Origin: Verrucomicrobiota bacterium
GTDB taxonomy: Bacteria; Verrucomicrobiota; Verrucomicrobiia; Chthoniobacterales; JAFAMB01
Reading direction: 5' to 3'
Assembly: GCA_019237325.1 (NCBI GenBank)
Contig: JAFAHI010000735.1
Location: forward strand, 1 to 34,755
DNA: 34,755 nt
Position numbers and translations under genes: made by a program. Shown here piece after piece: positions 25,957 through 32,804 of the stretch. The notes beneath the pieces were generated by a model. It was given only the letters and a program-made list of their open reading frames with translations. It was not told the DNA's origin and did not search any database. Every line of letters begins with the position of its first letter. Within the stretch, counting starts at the first letter, position 1.

Positions 25957-27293
25957 CGGTTGGCGCCTTCAAACCAATCGGGTCGGGCATGAGATAACCG
26001 CGAATACGCTGCCAAACAGTAGTGCAGCCAACCACGGATGTAATCACAGGCGTTGCGTCCGCGAGCCAGCACCTCATGATGACAACCGCCCGAGCAGAGA
26101 TATCGTGCCCAGCAGCCAGCACAGGGCTGCTGCCTATTAACATGTCGCTCGGCCAGCCATCGGTTCTGCCGCTCGCGGTCAATTCCGCTGGTCAAGTCGC
26201 CCATGGCCCCTTGTTCGTCACCAACGAAACGGTGACACGCGGCCAATTCGCCATCGGCGGAAACGCCCAGGTAACCCGCGCCCGCACCGCACGGGTAGGG
26301 GCGATGGGTGCCGCGATGCAACTCGCGCATCGCGTTGACCATGTTAGTAAAGGAATACCGCTCGCCGCCTATTAACCGGCGCTCAAATTCGAATCCGCAC
26401 TCGACCATTGCTTCCAGCAGCTGAGCTAGATCGTGTAATCCCATCTCGCCGCGGCCGGCCGGCGAACGCAGTAGTGGCGAAAAACCGACACTGTGAAATC
26501 CGATTCCCAGGAAATAGTCGAGGCTCTCACGCAACTTAACGTTTCCAGGGCTAACCGTCGCTCGAACCGAAACCTGCATCTGGCGTTGGATGGCCAGAAG
26601 CGGCTGAACCCGCTTCATAATCACGTCAAAAGTGCCGCCGCCTCGCTTGAACGGGCGCTGCTGATCGTGGGTTTCGCGTAAACCATCCAGACTTACTGTG
26701 ACGGCAAAGCCGTGCCGTTCAAAAAAGGCGGCATCCTCTTCCGTAACCAACGTTCCGTTAGTAGTAATTGAGAAAGTCACATTGACGCCGCGATCCTGAG
26801 CCAAGCTGGCTGCATACTCGGTCGCTGAGCGCAGCACCGGCCGATTGGCTAGCGGTTCGCCACCGAGAAATGCAAGGTTCACCCGCTCGCCTCGAAGCCG
26901 ATTTCCTATGAGTAACTCCACGGCCCGTCGGGCAGTATCCCAAGGCATGTTCTTGGCTGGTCCGCCGAAATCGCCCTGACCGGCATAACAATAGGAACAG
27001 CCCAGGTTACATTTTTGGGCGATGGCGAGCGATAAAGCGTGCAGTGGGGCAGATTGAAGCGGCGTATCATCGATGAAATCGGTATGTCCGACGCCCAAGT
27101 CTCCCAATAATTGCTCGACGGCGGAATCTCCGATTCGGCTGGCTGCATCCAGTTGGGCGAGAATCTCCTGGTTCACCTCGAATAGCCGGGTGCCATTCGT
27201 GACCAATAGCTGTCCAGAATCAGTTAACTGTTGCCAGTGCGCATGCCGGGAACGGGGCCGTGACGACGTAAATAGCTCCCTCGAAAACGACAT
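25950..27293 (-). CDS. Radical SAM/SPASM protein, QhpD-like peptide maturase
   Basis: 447 residues from the ATG at 27293, which has AGGGAGG 8 nt upstream; the longer TTG frame starts inside that signal. The radical SAM cluster motif is KCNLGCSYCYAG (Cys95, Cys99, Cys102). Motifs LGGEPL, TTNGT and SLDGLRETHD follow in normal order. The C-terminal SPASM region is Cys-rich (PYPCGAG, AACHRF, PCAGCWARYLCSGGCHHE, NACDY), consistent with two auxiliary Fe-S clusters. The QhpD family installs thioether cross-links in the small subunit of quinohaemoprotein amine dehydrogenase. No such subunit gene is present; the nearest substrate is the LodA-like protein encoded 22 bp upstream. So it may cross-link that protein (inference). 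Confidence 0.88.
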   Translation of the reverse strand: MSFSRELFTSSRPRSRHAHWQQLTDSGQLLVTNGTRLFEVNQEILAQLDAASRIGDSAVEQLLGDLGVGHTDFIDDTPLQSAPLHALSLAIAQKCNLGCSYCYAGQGDFGGPAKNMPWDTARRAVELLIGNRLRGERVNLAFLGGEPLANRPVLRSATEYAASLAQDRGVNVTFSITTNGTLVTEEDAAFFERHGFAVTVSLDGLRETHDQQRPFKRGGGTFDVIMKRVQPLLAIQRQMQVSVRATVSPGNVKLRESLDYFLGIGFHSVGFSPLLRSPAGRGEMGLHDLAQLLEAMVECGFEFERRLIGGERYSFTNMVNAMRELHRGTHRPYPCGAGAGYLGVSADGELAACHRFVGDEQGAMGDLTSGIDRERQNRWLAERHVNRQQPCAGCWARYLCSGGCHHEVLARGRNACDYIRGWLHYCLAAYSRLSHARPDWFEGANRW

Positions 27294-27315
27294 ACCTGCG
27301 GCCTCCCTCAATGCG

Positions 27316-29445
27316 CTATTCCGAATCGCTTCCTTCGATTTCGAATTTCAGCAGATGCTCCCAGTTCCGGAATAATTGTTCGTACGTGACCAGACGTTGA
27401 TCCGTGAAGTCATCTATGATGTAAACCTTATCCGCTCCGGGATTCCGATTCAGCTGCAACCAATTGTGGCCTGCGCTCGTACCGTCGGCTCGCGCTTCGA
27501 CATTCACATAATCGGGACGGCTGGCGGCCCAATAGTAGCAGGAGCATTCCCGATAGTCGTTTTGCCAAGGGGAGCAGAGGCTCTGGGTCAACTCGCCAGG
27601 CTGTAACAGCTCACGTTTGATGACGCCAGTGCCGGCTTCAAAGAAAGGTCGGACCTTGAGAGATATTTTGGTCTCTGGCCCGCCGCCTTCGGGAACAAAA
27701 ATACAAGCGACGGACTTTGCCTGCATCCGGAGAGCATCCGCCAGACAGTTTGACCACTCCAGATTGGTCTTACCAACCATCGGATTATTTGCGGCTGCGT
27801 TTTCGTTTGGAGGTAAAGAAACAACGGGTCCGCCGGCGCGCGTAGGCCCCTGGAGTACTCCGATAACGCTTATCCCGTTCACCGAAATGAGGCGCTGACC
27901 GATCAATTCTCGTAGCTTCGGTGAAGCGTTAGCCTCGACGTCGACCACGAAATTGTCTGCCTCGTGAAGAATGATGCCCGCGAATACCCGTCGCCAGACA
28001 TTGCGAAAATCCATTTCCAAGCCCGGGAAGGCGTTAGAGATGGCCGAGGAAGGGTGAGCCACCGGAGGATTTCCCTGCGCATGATAAAAGATCGCGGTCA
28101 AGTTGGTGGGCGTCAGGTCAGAACCAGCGTTCGAGGGTGCGGGGTCGGGCGCAATCTCGAGTGCAGCTGCATCGACCTTGGAAGCTTGACGGCGGGTGAG
28201 GGCAAGATGGCTGCCATCAGAGCCTCGCATCATTCCCGGCATCTTCCGCCGCCCGTCATTCGAAAGATCGCCGACTTCCGTGTAGCGCCTAAGAACGCCG
28301 GAAAACCAGGCCATAGTCCTACTGTTCAATGCCAGCAGAACGCTCTCGTGGCGCGCTCGGAGCGCAAGGGCGTCGACCACAGACGGATCAAAAATCGGTT
28401 CCGCAGCCCGTCCTGTGCCGGTGTCTTGGTTCGCCATATTGTTAATAGAAGGCGAGTTGAGAGCGGCGGTATTCATCAATCGCACGGTTTCAAGAGCGCG
28501 GCGAACGATGGATCCGACCTCCGCCATGGGCACCGGTCCCGATACGGCTGGCCCCAGTTCAACCTGCTCCAGTTCGTCCGCCACCGAACGTATCGGCAGA
28601 CCATCCGGCGCAAAGCTAGGTGGGCCGCAGGTAATTCTCGCGATCGCCGTCAAGGTCTTGTCCGCCAAAGTGACTTGGACTTGCACGATGCCATCGCATT
28701 CGTCGTCAAGATAACCGCGGCTGACACCACGCACATTGGCGAAGATCCCTCCCGGCTCTGTCGAGGGCGGTCTGCTAGCCGGTGCATTTGGATCGCCGTC
28801 CCTAAATTTGCTCCAAGAGCCGCGCGTTTCATCGTACACATCTTCGGCGATGTTAGGATCGCCTGTCTTCGGACCATAAACTTTCCCAGAGGCGGGAGTG
28901 AAACGGAGACGAATTTGAGGAAAATCAGCAGTAGGCTTCAGATAACGCACCGAGCCAAACGGAAGCGATTTTCCGGGCTTGAAATTAGCGCACTTGCCCT
29001 GCAGCGATTTGCTGCCGTGGTCGTTAAATGCGGTGGTGCTCGCCGTGATCTTATCCTTGGGATCACCGGTGCGGCGAAAAGCTTTGATGTTGCCAACTTC
29101 GACGCTCCAGGAAACCGCCGTCTCATCTGCACCGAGGTCCTCCAGGGCCTGGAGAGTTAGCGGCGCTAACGTTTTGGCTCCAGCGGTCAGCATCCAGACT
29201 TCTAAGAATGGACAGACCGGCTTGATATTACCCTTTGCGTCGCGGAAGGAGACGGCAGCCGGCGTGGTTGAGCTGACAATGGCCCCTGTCACCGGATCTA
29301 CCACTAACGTCGGCGCGGGAACGAGGGATCGGTAGCCAACCGGATTGGCAATCTCCAAGGTATAGTTTTCGAGCGGTGTGGCGGAGGAGCCGAGCCGGCC
29401 GATGGCAAGCGGAGGCAGGATTCGGATTTCCACGATATCGGGCAT
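27316..29445 (-). CDS. LodA/GoxA-like cysteine tryptophylquinone oxidase precursor
   Basis: 709 residues. The N terminus VEIRILPPLAIGRLGSS matches the LodA family opening. Near the C terminus the segment LCSPWQNDYREC then YYWAASRPDYV (about 623-648) corresponds to the family region that supplies the Cys and Trp of the quinone cofactor. Candidate residues are Cys624, Cys634 or Cys636 and Trp639 (or Trp627). In LodA these two residues are about 65 positions apart; here the region is compact, which is unusual. Known members oxidise a free amino acid with O2, yielding H2O2 and ammonia. AGGAG lies about 10 nt before the ATG. It is encoded 19 bp after the ferritin-like gene and before the rSAM and FAD maturase genes. 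No signal peptide is visible. The substrate is unknown. Confidence 0.8.
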   Translation of the reverse strand: MPDIVEIRILPPLAIGRLGSSATPLENYTLEIANPVGYRSLVPAPTLVVDPVTGAIVSSTTPAAVSFRDAKGNIKPVCPFLEVWMLTAGAKTLAPLTLQALEDLGADETAVSWSVEVGNIKAFRRTGDPKDKITASTTAFNDHGSKSLQGKCANFKPGKSLPFGSVRYLKPTADFPQIRLRFTPASGKVYGPKTGDPNIAEDVYDETRGSWSKFRDGDPNAPASRPPSTEPGGIFANVRGVSRGYLDDECDGIVQVQVTLADKTLTAIARITCGPPSFAPDGLPIRSVADELEQVELGPAVSGPVPMAEVGSIVRRALETVRLMNTAALNSPSINNMANQDTGTGRAAEPIFDPSVVDALALRARHESVLLALNSRTMAWFSGVLRRYTEVGDLSNDGRRKMPGMMRGSDGSHLALTRRQASKVDAAALEIAPDPAPSNAGSDLTPTNLTAIFYHAQGNPPVAHPSSAISNAFPGLEMDFRNVWRRVFAGIILHEADNFVVDVEANASPKLRELIGQRLISVNGISVIGVLQGPTRAGGPVVSLPPNENAAANNPMVGKTNLEWSNCLADALRMQAKSVACIFVPEGGGPETKISLKVRPFFEAGTGVIKRELLQPGELTQSLCSPWQNDYRECSCYYWAASRPDYVNVEARADGTSAGHNWLQLNRNPGADKVYIIDDFTDQRLVTYEQLFRNWEHLLKFEIEGSDSE

Positions 29446-29464
29446 AACTGTTTTTCTCCTTCGT

Positions 29465-30823
29465 TTATTGAGATGAAACCCGATTGGCGATCTGCATAGC
29501 CTCGGTGTCCGCTTCGGTCATCCCTTTCAGAAAGCCGGCTCCGCGGCTTGCCGGAAGGGTGATGAGGGAAGCCACGATCATTTCAGCCGATTGGAGCATC
29601 GAGCTCTGCAGGCGCCAGCGGTCGGCTTCAAGGGTAGGTAATGAGAGGGAGGCCGGCATCTCAAAAGGCGGGGCGGCGGTGCGTTTTTCGCCAGCGGCCG
29701 CGGTGGCCGGCAGGGTGAATAAGAGACCCGCGATTGACCGGATCGCATACATCTCGGAAAAAGCCCAACTCAGCAATAGCCCCCGAGGCGTACCGTTCAG
29801 GTCGGTCGGGGCGGGCGATTCAATCTCTAGCGCATGCCGGAGAGTCATTAATAGGCGCCGATATCGCGCGTTGAGCAATTGCGCCCACAAACGCGCCTCT
29901 GGTTGGGTGATCTCGCCGAGGTTATCCGCGCCGGCTCCTGACGTTAGAACATTCGGGTCTTCGACCGCGTTAAACGCTGGTTGCCAGGAACCGTCTTCCG
30001 GGAACTGCCGATAAATACTCAGGAAGTGTTGGAAGTGGGAATTTGGGTCCGCCGCGGCGGCTGCGGTTTCCGGGCCTTCACCTTGCTCCGCGATTTTATC
30101 CAGAGCATCGAGTGCTTCAGACCGTTTACCGACGGACAAAATTAGAATGTCGTGCTGCCCCAAGCCCCATTCGTCAAATCTCGCCTGCTGAGAAACGGAA
30201 CCGGCCGAGAAATCGGTTGCCGGAAGCGACTGCACGATCGTCCGTAACTGTTCGTAGAGCTTGCCAACCCGGTTCACCGGCTGGCCGGTGTTGTCTTCGT
30301 CCGCTCGTTTGGTAATATCGGCGATCTCAGTTGCTGAAACGCCGTCGATGCCTTCTGCCGCAGCGATCGACGGCATTTCGGCGAACGCGTATTTGGCAGC
30401 CGAATTCTTGCTGAGAGGTTCGAGCCGGAACGCGAAGGGATAAAAGCCTGTGTTCATGGGAAACTCGTCGCGCGCGAGACTCAGGGGCGCGCCCAAAGAT
30501 CGCAGTAGATTCTGCACGGTGATCAAGTGGCCCATTTCCTCGCGGGCAACGGTTCCCAGCGCTTTCCGCCAGTCACGGACCAGTGCCGCTTTGTCGCTGG
30601 CAAATTGGTCAGGGTCTCGCAGTGAATACGCGGCGAAGAGGTACTGCACCATCAGCGAATGCTCGACCTCTGCTGCAATATTGAGCAGAAAGATCGCTTC
30701 ATCCCGAGGAGCGAGGGGTGGATCATGCACGGGAACCGCATCGGCGGGGGCCGACTGCGACGCGCGCAGCGCCCCCGTAGAAAGCGAGCGGAACAGCAGA
30801 TGCCGGCGTCTCAGGGCTGTCAT
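29465..30823 (-). CDS. Ferritin-like domain protein (VioB/IPA-imine dimer synthase-type)
   Basis: 452 residues. The N-terminal half matches the ferritin-like domain found in VioB/RebD C-terminal regions and stand-alone proteins: IAAEVEHSLMVQYLFAAYS (Glu52, Glu54, His55) and AREEMGHLITVQNLLRSLG (Glu95, Glu96, His99), the two helices that supply iron ligands. The second half (about 250-450) is helical and has no recognised domain. An RRRHLLFRS N terminus looks basic but lacks a hydrophobic core, so it is probably not a Tat signal. It starts 31 bp after the HExxE gene and ends 19 bp before the LodA-like gene, so it belongs to the same operon. It may protect against or handle peroxide or iron, or help modify the LodA-like protein; no direct evidence. 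Confidence 0.8.
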   Translation of the reverse strand: MTALRRRHLLFRSLSTGALRASQSAPADAVPVHDPPLAPRDEAIFLLNIAAEVEHSLMVQYLFAAYSLRDPDQFASDKAALVRDWRKALGTVAREEMGHLITVQNLLRSLGAPLSLARDEFPMNTGFYPFAFRLEPLSKNSAAKYAFAEMPSIAAAEGIDGVSATEIADITKRADEDNTGQPVNRVGKLYEQLRTIVQSLPATDFSAGSVSQQARFDEWGLGQHDILILSVGKRSEALDALDKIAEQGEGPETAAAAADPNSHFQHFLSIYRQFPEDGSWQPAFNAVEDPNVLTSGAGADNLGEITQPEARLWAQLLNARYRRLLMTLRHALEIESPAPTDLNGTPRGLLLSWAFSEMYAIRSIAGLLFTLPATAAAGEKRTAAPPFEMPASLSLPTLEADRWRLQSSMLQSAEMIVASLITLPASRGAGFLKGMTEADTEAMQIANRVSSQ

Positions 30824-30853
30824 GCTGGTACTAATTGATGGGCTGGCAGGGGG

Positions 30854-32026
30854 CTAAGACGTTGGATCTTCCGGACCGTTCACTCGATTCGAGTACACCA
30901 GCTGTATGGGCACCGTGTCTCCATTCTCTAATGGGACCTCTTTGAAAACCAGTTGAAGCGGGTCTGCCTCAAAGACCGGGAAATCGCCGATTTCCTCACC
31001 TTGATCCGAGTTCCAACCGATAAAATTAGTATTTTGTGTGCGGATTGCGTCCTCGACGTCGGGATCAGTACGCGCCTCCTGGAGCTCATGGTAGAAGGTA
31101 GCCACCACATTTTTCCAGGGCTCATCGAAAGCGACAATCCCGTTCTGGCTACCGTCCGGCAGCGCTTCGGAAAAGACGCCGACCGCAAAATAAACCACGG
31201 TTCCGCCGGCATGAACCGAGCCATGGTAGCCGCCAAGCCCATTGAGGGAACTAGCGGCATCATCGGGATCACCACCCAGTGGTCCGCCTTTGTGGTCGCC
31301 GTCGCCGTCCTTATCGCCGTCTTTATCGCCGCTGGGAGCCTTATCCGCGGCCGCAGCGGTTGTCGCCACCGTTACAGTGGTCACTACGTTACCGGAGCGT
31401 ATCGTGGTTACTGTATTAACTGAGAATGGGCTTGAGGCCGTTTCCGCTGTGGCAGCCTGCGCGCCGCCGTCGGTAGTCAGGACGACTCCGCGCGGGAGGA
31501 AGAAGTTAAAAACCGTGGTTGCCGGGTCGAATTGATTTAACCGACCGGCCGATATCACCTGCTGCTGGACGAGAGTGTCCATCGTCGCGCGCGAAACGGT
31601 CTTCGGTTTTGATATGGCCAGCACTTGCGAGGGAGCGACGGTCGTGGTGACTGGTCCGTCAGAGAAATATTGATCGATTACCGTATTGAGACGCGCATCG
31701 GTCATGGCCGCCCCCAGCGCGCGGTCAATATTCTGAATATCCGTCGGGGCCCAAGCGGCCTTGCCGCCGACGTACAAGTTCACGTAGGTAAGCTTGGCGA
31801 CTGTGCGACCTCCGCGAAAGCGCAGGTTATGCGCCGGAGTCGAGCCGAGGCCCGAAGCCAACGCGTCCGCGCTTGGCGACCCTGGCCTCGGTCGCATGTG
31901 GACAATATTGAGGGCTTCTGCCGCGTTGGCTATGCGGCTACTCTTTTCTGATCGAGTTGTTTTCCCGTTCGCGACGATTGGTCGCGCTATTGTAGCTACT
32001 TTACTGAGAGGTTTGATTCGTGACAT
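30854..32026 (-). CDS. HExxE-motif protein with Asp-rich segment, hypothetical
   Basis: 390 residues; AGGAG lies about 8 nt before the ATG. The C-terminal half has FYHELQEARTDP (His313, Glu314, Glu317) followed by GWNSDQGEEIGD (about 337-348). This pairing resembles the HELxEaxTDP / GxEIgD pattern of EXORDIUM/PHI-1-like and related bacterial proteins and suggests a metal site. A Ser/Thr-rich stretch (about 195-230) precedes a repetitive GDKDGDKDGDGD segment (233-244) of possible calcium-binding type. No signal peptide is evident; the N terminus is basic. It is the first gene of the LodA-like operon, with an operator about 90 bp upstream. Function unknown; protease activity is possible but unproven. 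Confidence 0.7.
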   Translation of the reverse strand: MSRIKPLSKVATIARPIVANGKTTRSEKSSRIANAAEALNIVHMRPRPGSPSADALASGLGSTPAHNLRFRGGRTVAKLTYVNLYVGGKAAWAPTDIQNIDRALGAAMTDARLNTVIDQYFSDGPVTTTVAPSQVLAISKPKTVSRATMDTLVQQQVISAGRLNQFDPATTVFNFFLPRGVVLTTDGGAQAATAETASSPFSVNTVTTIRSGNVVTTVTVATTAAAADKAPSGDKDGDKDGDGDHKGGPLGGDPDDAASSLNGLGGYHGSVHAGGTVVYFAVGVFSEALPDGSQNGIVAFDEPWKNVVATFYHELQEARTDPDVEDAIRTQNTNFIGWNSDQGEEIGDFPVFEADPLQLVFKEVPLENGDTVPIQLVYSNRVNGPEDPTS

Positions 32027-32115
32027 CGGAAATCTCCTGCATTTACACTGATAACAGCGGTGGTTAATGAAGGCGGTGGGTTTAATAGTCTAGCGGATCG
32101 GCCGGTTCTCCGAAA

Positions 32116-32131
32116 TACGTAGAATGACGTA
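32116..32131 (-). promoter_or_regulatory. TACG-N8-CGTA operator upstream of the LodA-like operon
   Basis: On the gene strand TACGTCATTCTACGTA. A -10-like TAGACT lies at 32092-32087, 23 bp downstream, giving a leader of about 54 nt to the ATG at 32026. Confidence 0.67.
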
Positions 32132-32134
32132 TGC

Positions 32135-32175
32135 ACCGCGAATGGACGCGAAGAGGAACCGCGAATGGGCGCGAA
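32135..32175. repeat. Short direct repeat, period 23 bp
   Basis: Two copies of ACCGCGAATGGRCGCGAA at 32135-32152 and 32158-32175, 17 of 18 identical. It sits directly behind the operator and just upstream of other palindromes. Confidence 0.6.
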
Positions 32176-32217
32176 TGTGCACGATTATAAAAGAGGTGCG
32201 CAGCCTGTGGAGCGCTG

Positions 32218-32231
32218 CCTCGCTTGCGAGG
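32218..32231. repeat. Small perfect hairpin
   Basis: CCTCGC paired with GCGAGG around TT. It lies in a stretch of short GC-rich palindromes and repeated AGAGGTGCG words (32192 and 32273), typical of REP-like decay products. Confidence 0.4.
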
Positions 32232-32299
32232 CCGACAATGCGCGCAGCGCCCAAACAAATGCCTGTCCTAATAGAGGTGCGAAGTACTGGAATCAATTG

Positions 32300-32365
32300 A
32301 GTCCGGCCGTGGCCGGATGCGTCTGCGAGCCCTAGGTTGGCGTAAACAAAAGCGTGTAGCGCTGA
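32300..32365. repeat. 66-bp direct repeat, copy 1
   Basis: 61 of 66 bases match 34534-34599. It contains a TCCGGCC/GGCCGGA palindrome at its start and a small AGCG.../...CGCT hairpin at its end. The two copies flank the sedolisin gene in the same orientation. Confidence 0.85.
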
Positions 32366-32423
32366 AGGCGTGCAAGAAATGGCCCATCGCGACGGGAAAG
32401 AAAATTCGTTCTTGAGTCGAGCA

Positions 32424-32461
32424 CGTTGTAGACGGCGCCGCCCTCTGGCGCGCCTACAGCG
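32424..32461. repeat. Imperfect GC-rich hairpin
   Basis: About 15-bp arms (32424-32439 and 32447-32461) with one bulge and two mismatches, loop about 7 nt. REP-like form. Confidence 0.45.
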
Positions 32462-32599
32462 CTGGGCCAGGTTGTTGGCGCATTTTTATCTGAAACTCAG
32501 TGATCTGAATTTTTGTATATCTATTGCGAAGGCAGCGACTCGACGAAAAAGCGAGGCTGTCTAGATCTTAAGAAACATAAAACCTCACTAGTACAGACT

Positions 32600-32683
32600 A
32601 TGTCAGTGCTCCTTCTGCCCTGGCTTACAATGATGGCCGTTTTAGCCGTCGGCCTGGTTCACGCGTTAAGACGAGATCATTAA
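32600..32683 (+). CDS. Possible 27-residue membrane peptide
   Basis: ATG at 32600 to TAA at 32683. The product is MSVLLLPWLTMMAVLAVGLV followed by HALRRDH: one hydrophobic helix with a basic tail, the shape of small single-pass membrane peptides. There is no clear ribosome-binding sequence. It lies about 120 bp upstream of the sedolisin gene, before its operator. It may be chance. Confidence 0.28.
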   Translation: MSVLLLPWLTMMAVLAVGLVHALRRDH

Positions 32684-32741
32684 CGTAAAAAGGGGCATTG
32701 AGTTAACGCTGTGCCGCTTGGGAGCGTCTTCACCTATTTCG

Positions 32742-32757
32742 TACGTAAGTTTCCGTA
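32742..32757 (+). promoter_or_regulatory. TACG-N8-CGTA operator upstream of sedolisin
   Basis: TACGTAAGTTTCCGTA. A -10-like TAGTTT lies at 32780-32785, 22 bp downstream; an alternative TATACT at 32760-32765 is only 2 bp downstream. The first choice fits the spacing seen at the other copies. Confidence 0.63.
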
Positions 32758-32804
32758 TTTATACTAACTCGTGAGCAGTTAGTTTCATTTAAGCCAAATT
32801 TCAT

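Larger units (their letters stand above)
32027..32804. other. Repeat-rich divergent intergenic region
   Basis: 778 bp between the HExxE gene and the sedolisin gene. Contents in order: an operator (32116-32131), a two-copy 18-bp tandem-type repeat (32135-32175), small hairpins, the first copy of a 66-bp direct repeat (32300-32365), an imperfect hairpin (32424-32461), a possible 27-residue membrane peptide (32600-32683) and a second operator (32742-32757). Longer frames seen here overlap the repeats and are not convincing. Confidence 0.6.

Noticed and set aside
27376..27399. TACG-N8-CGTT inside the LodA-like gene
   Set aside because: One half-site base differs and it lies in coding sequence; treated as a chance near-match.
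27964..29160. 398-codon plus-strand frame
   Set aside because: Antisense to the LodA-like gene; very Arg-rich and without recognisable motifs.
32370..32564. 64-codon plus-strand frame upstream of sedolisin
   Set aside because: Runs through a hairpin repeat, Arg-rich, with no ribosome-binding site.
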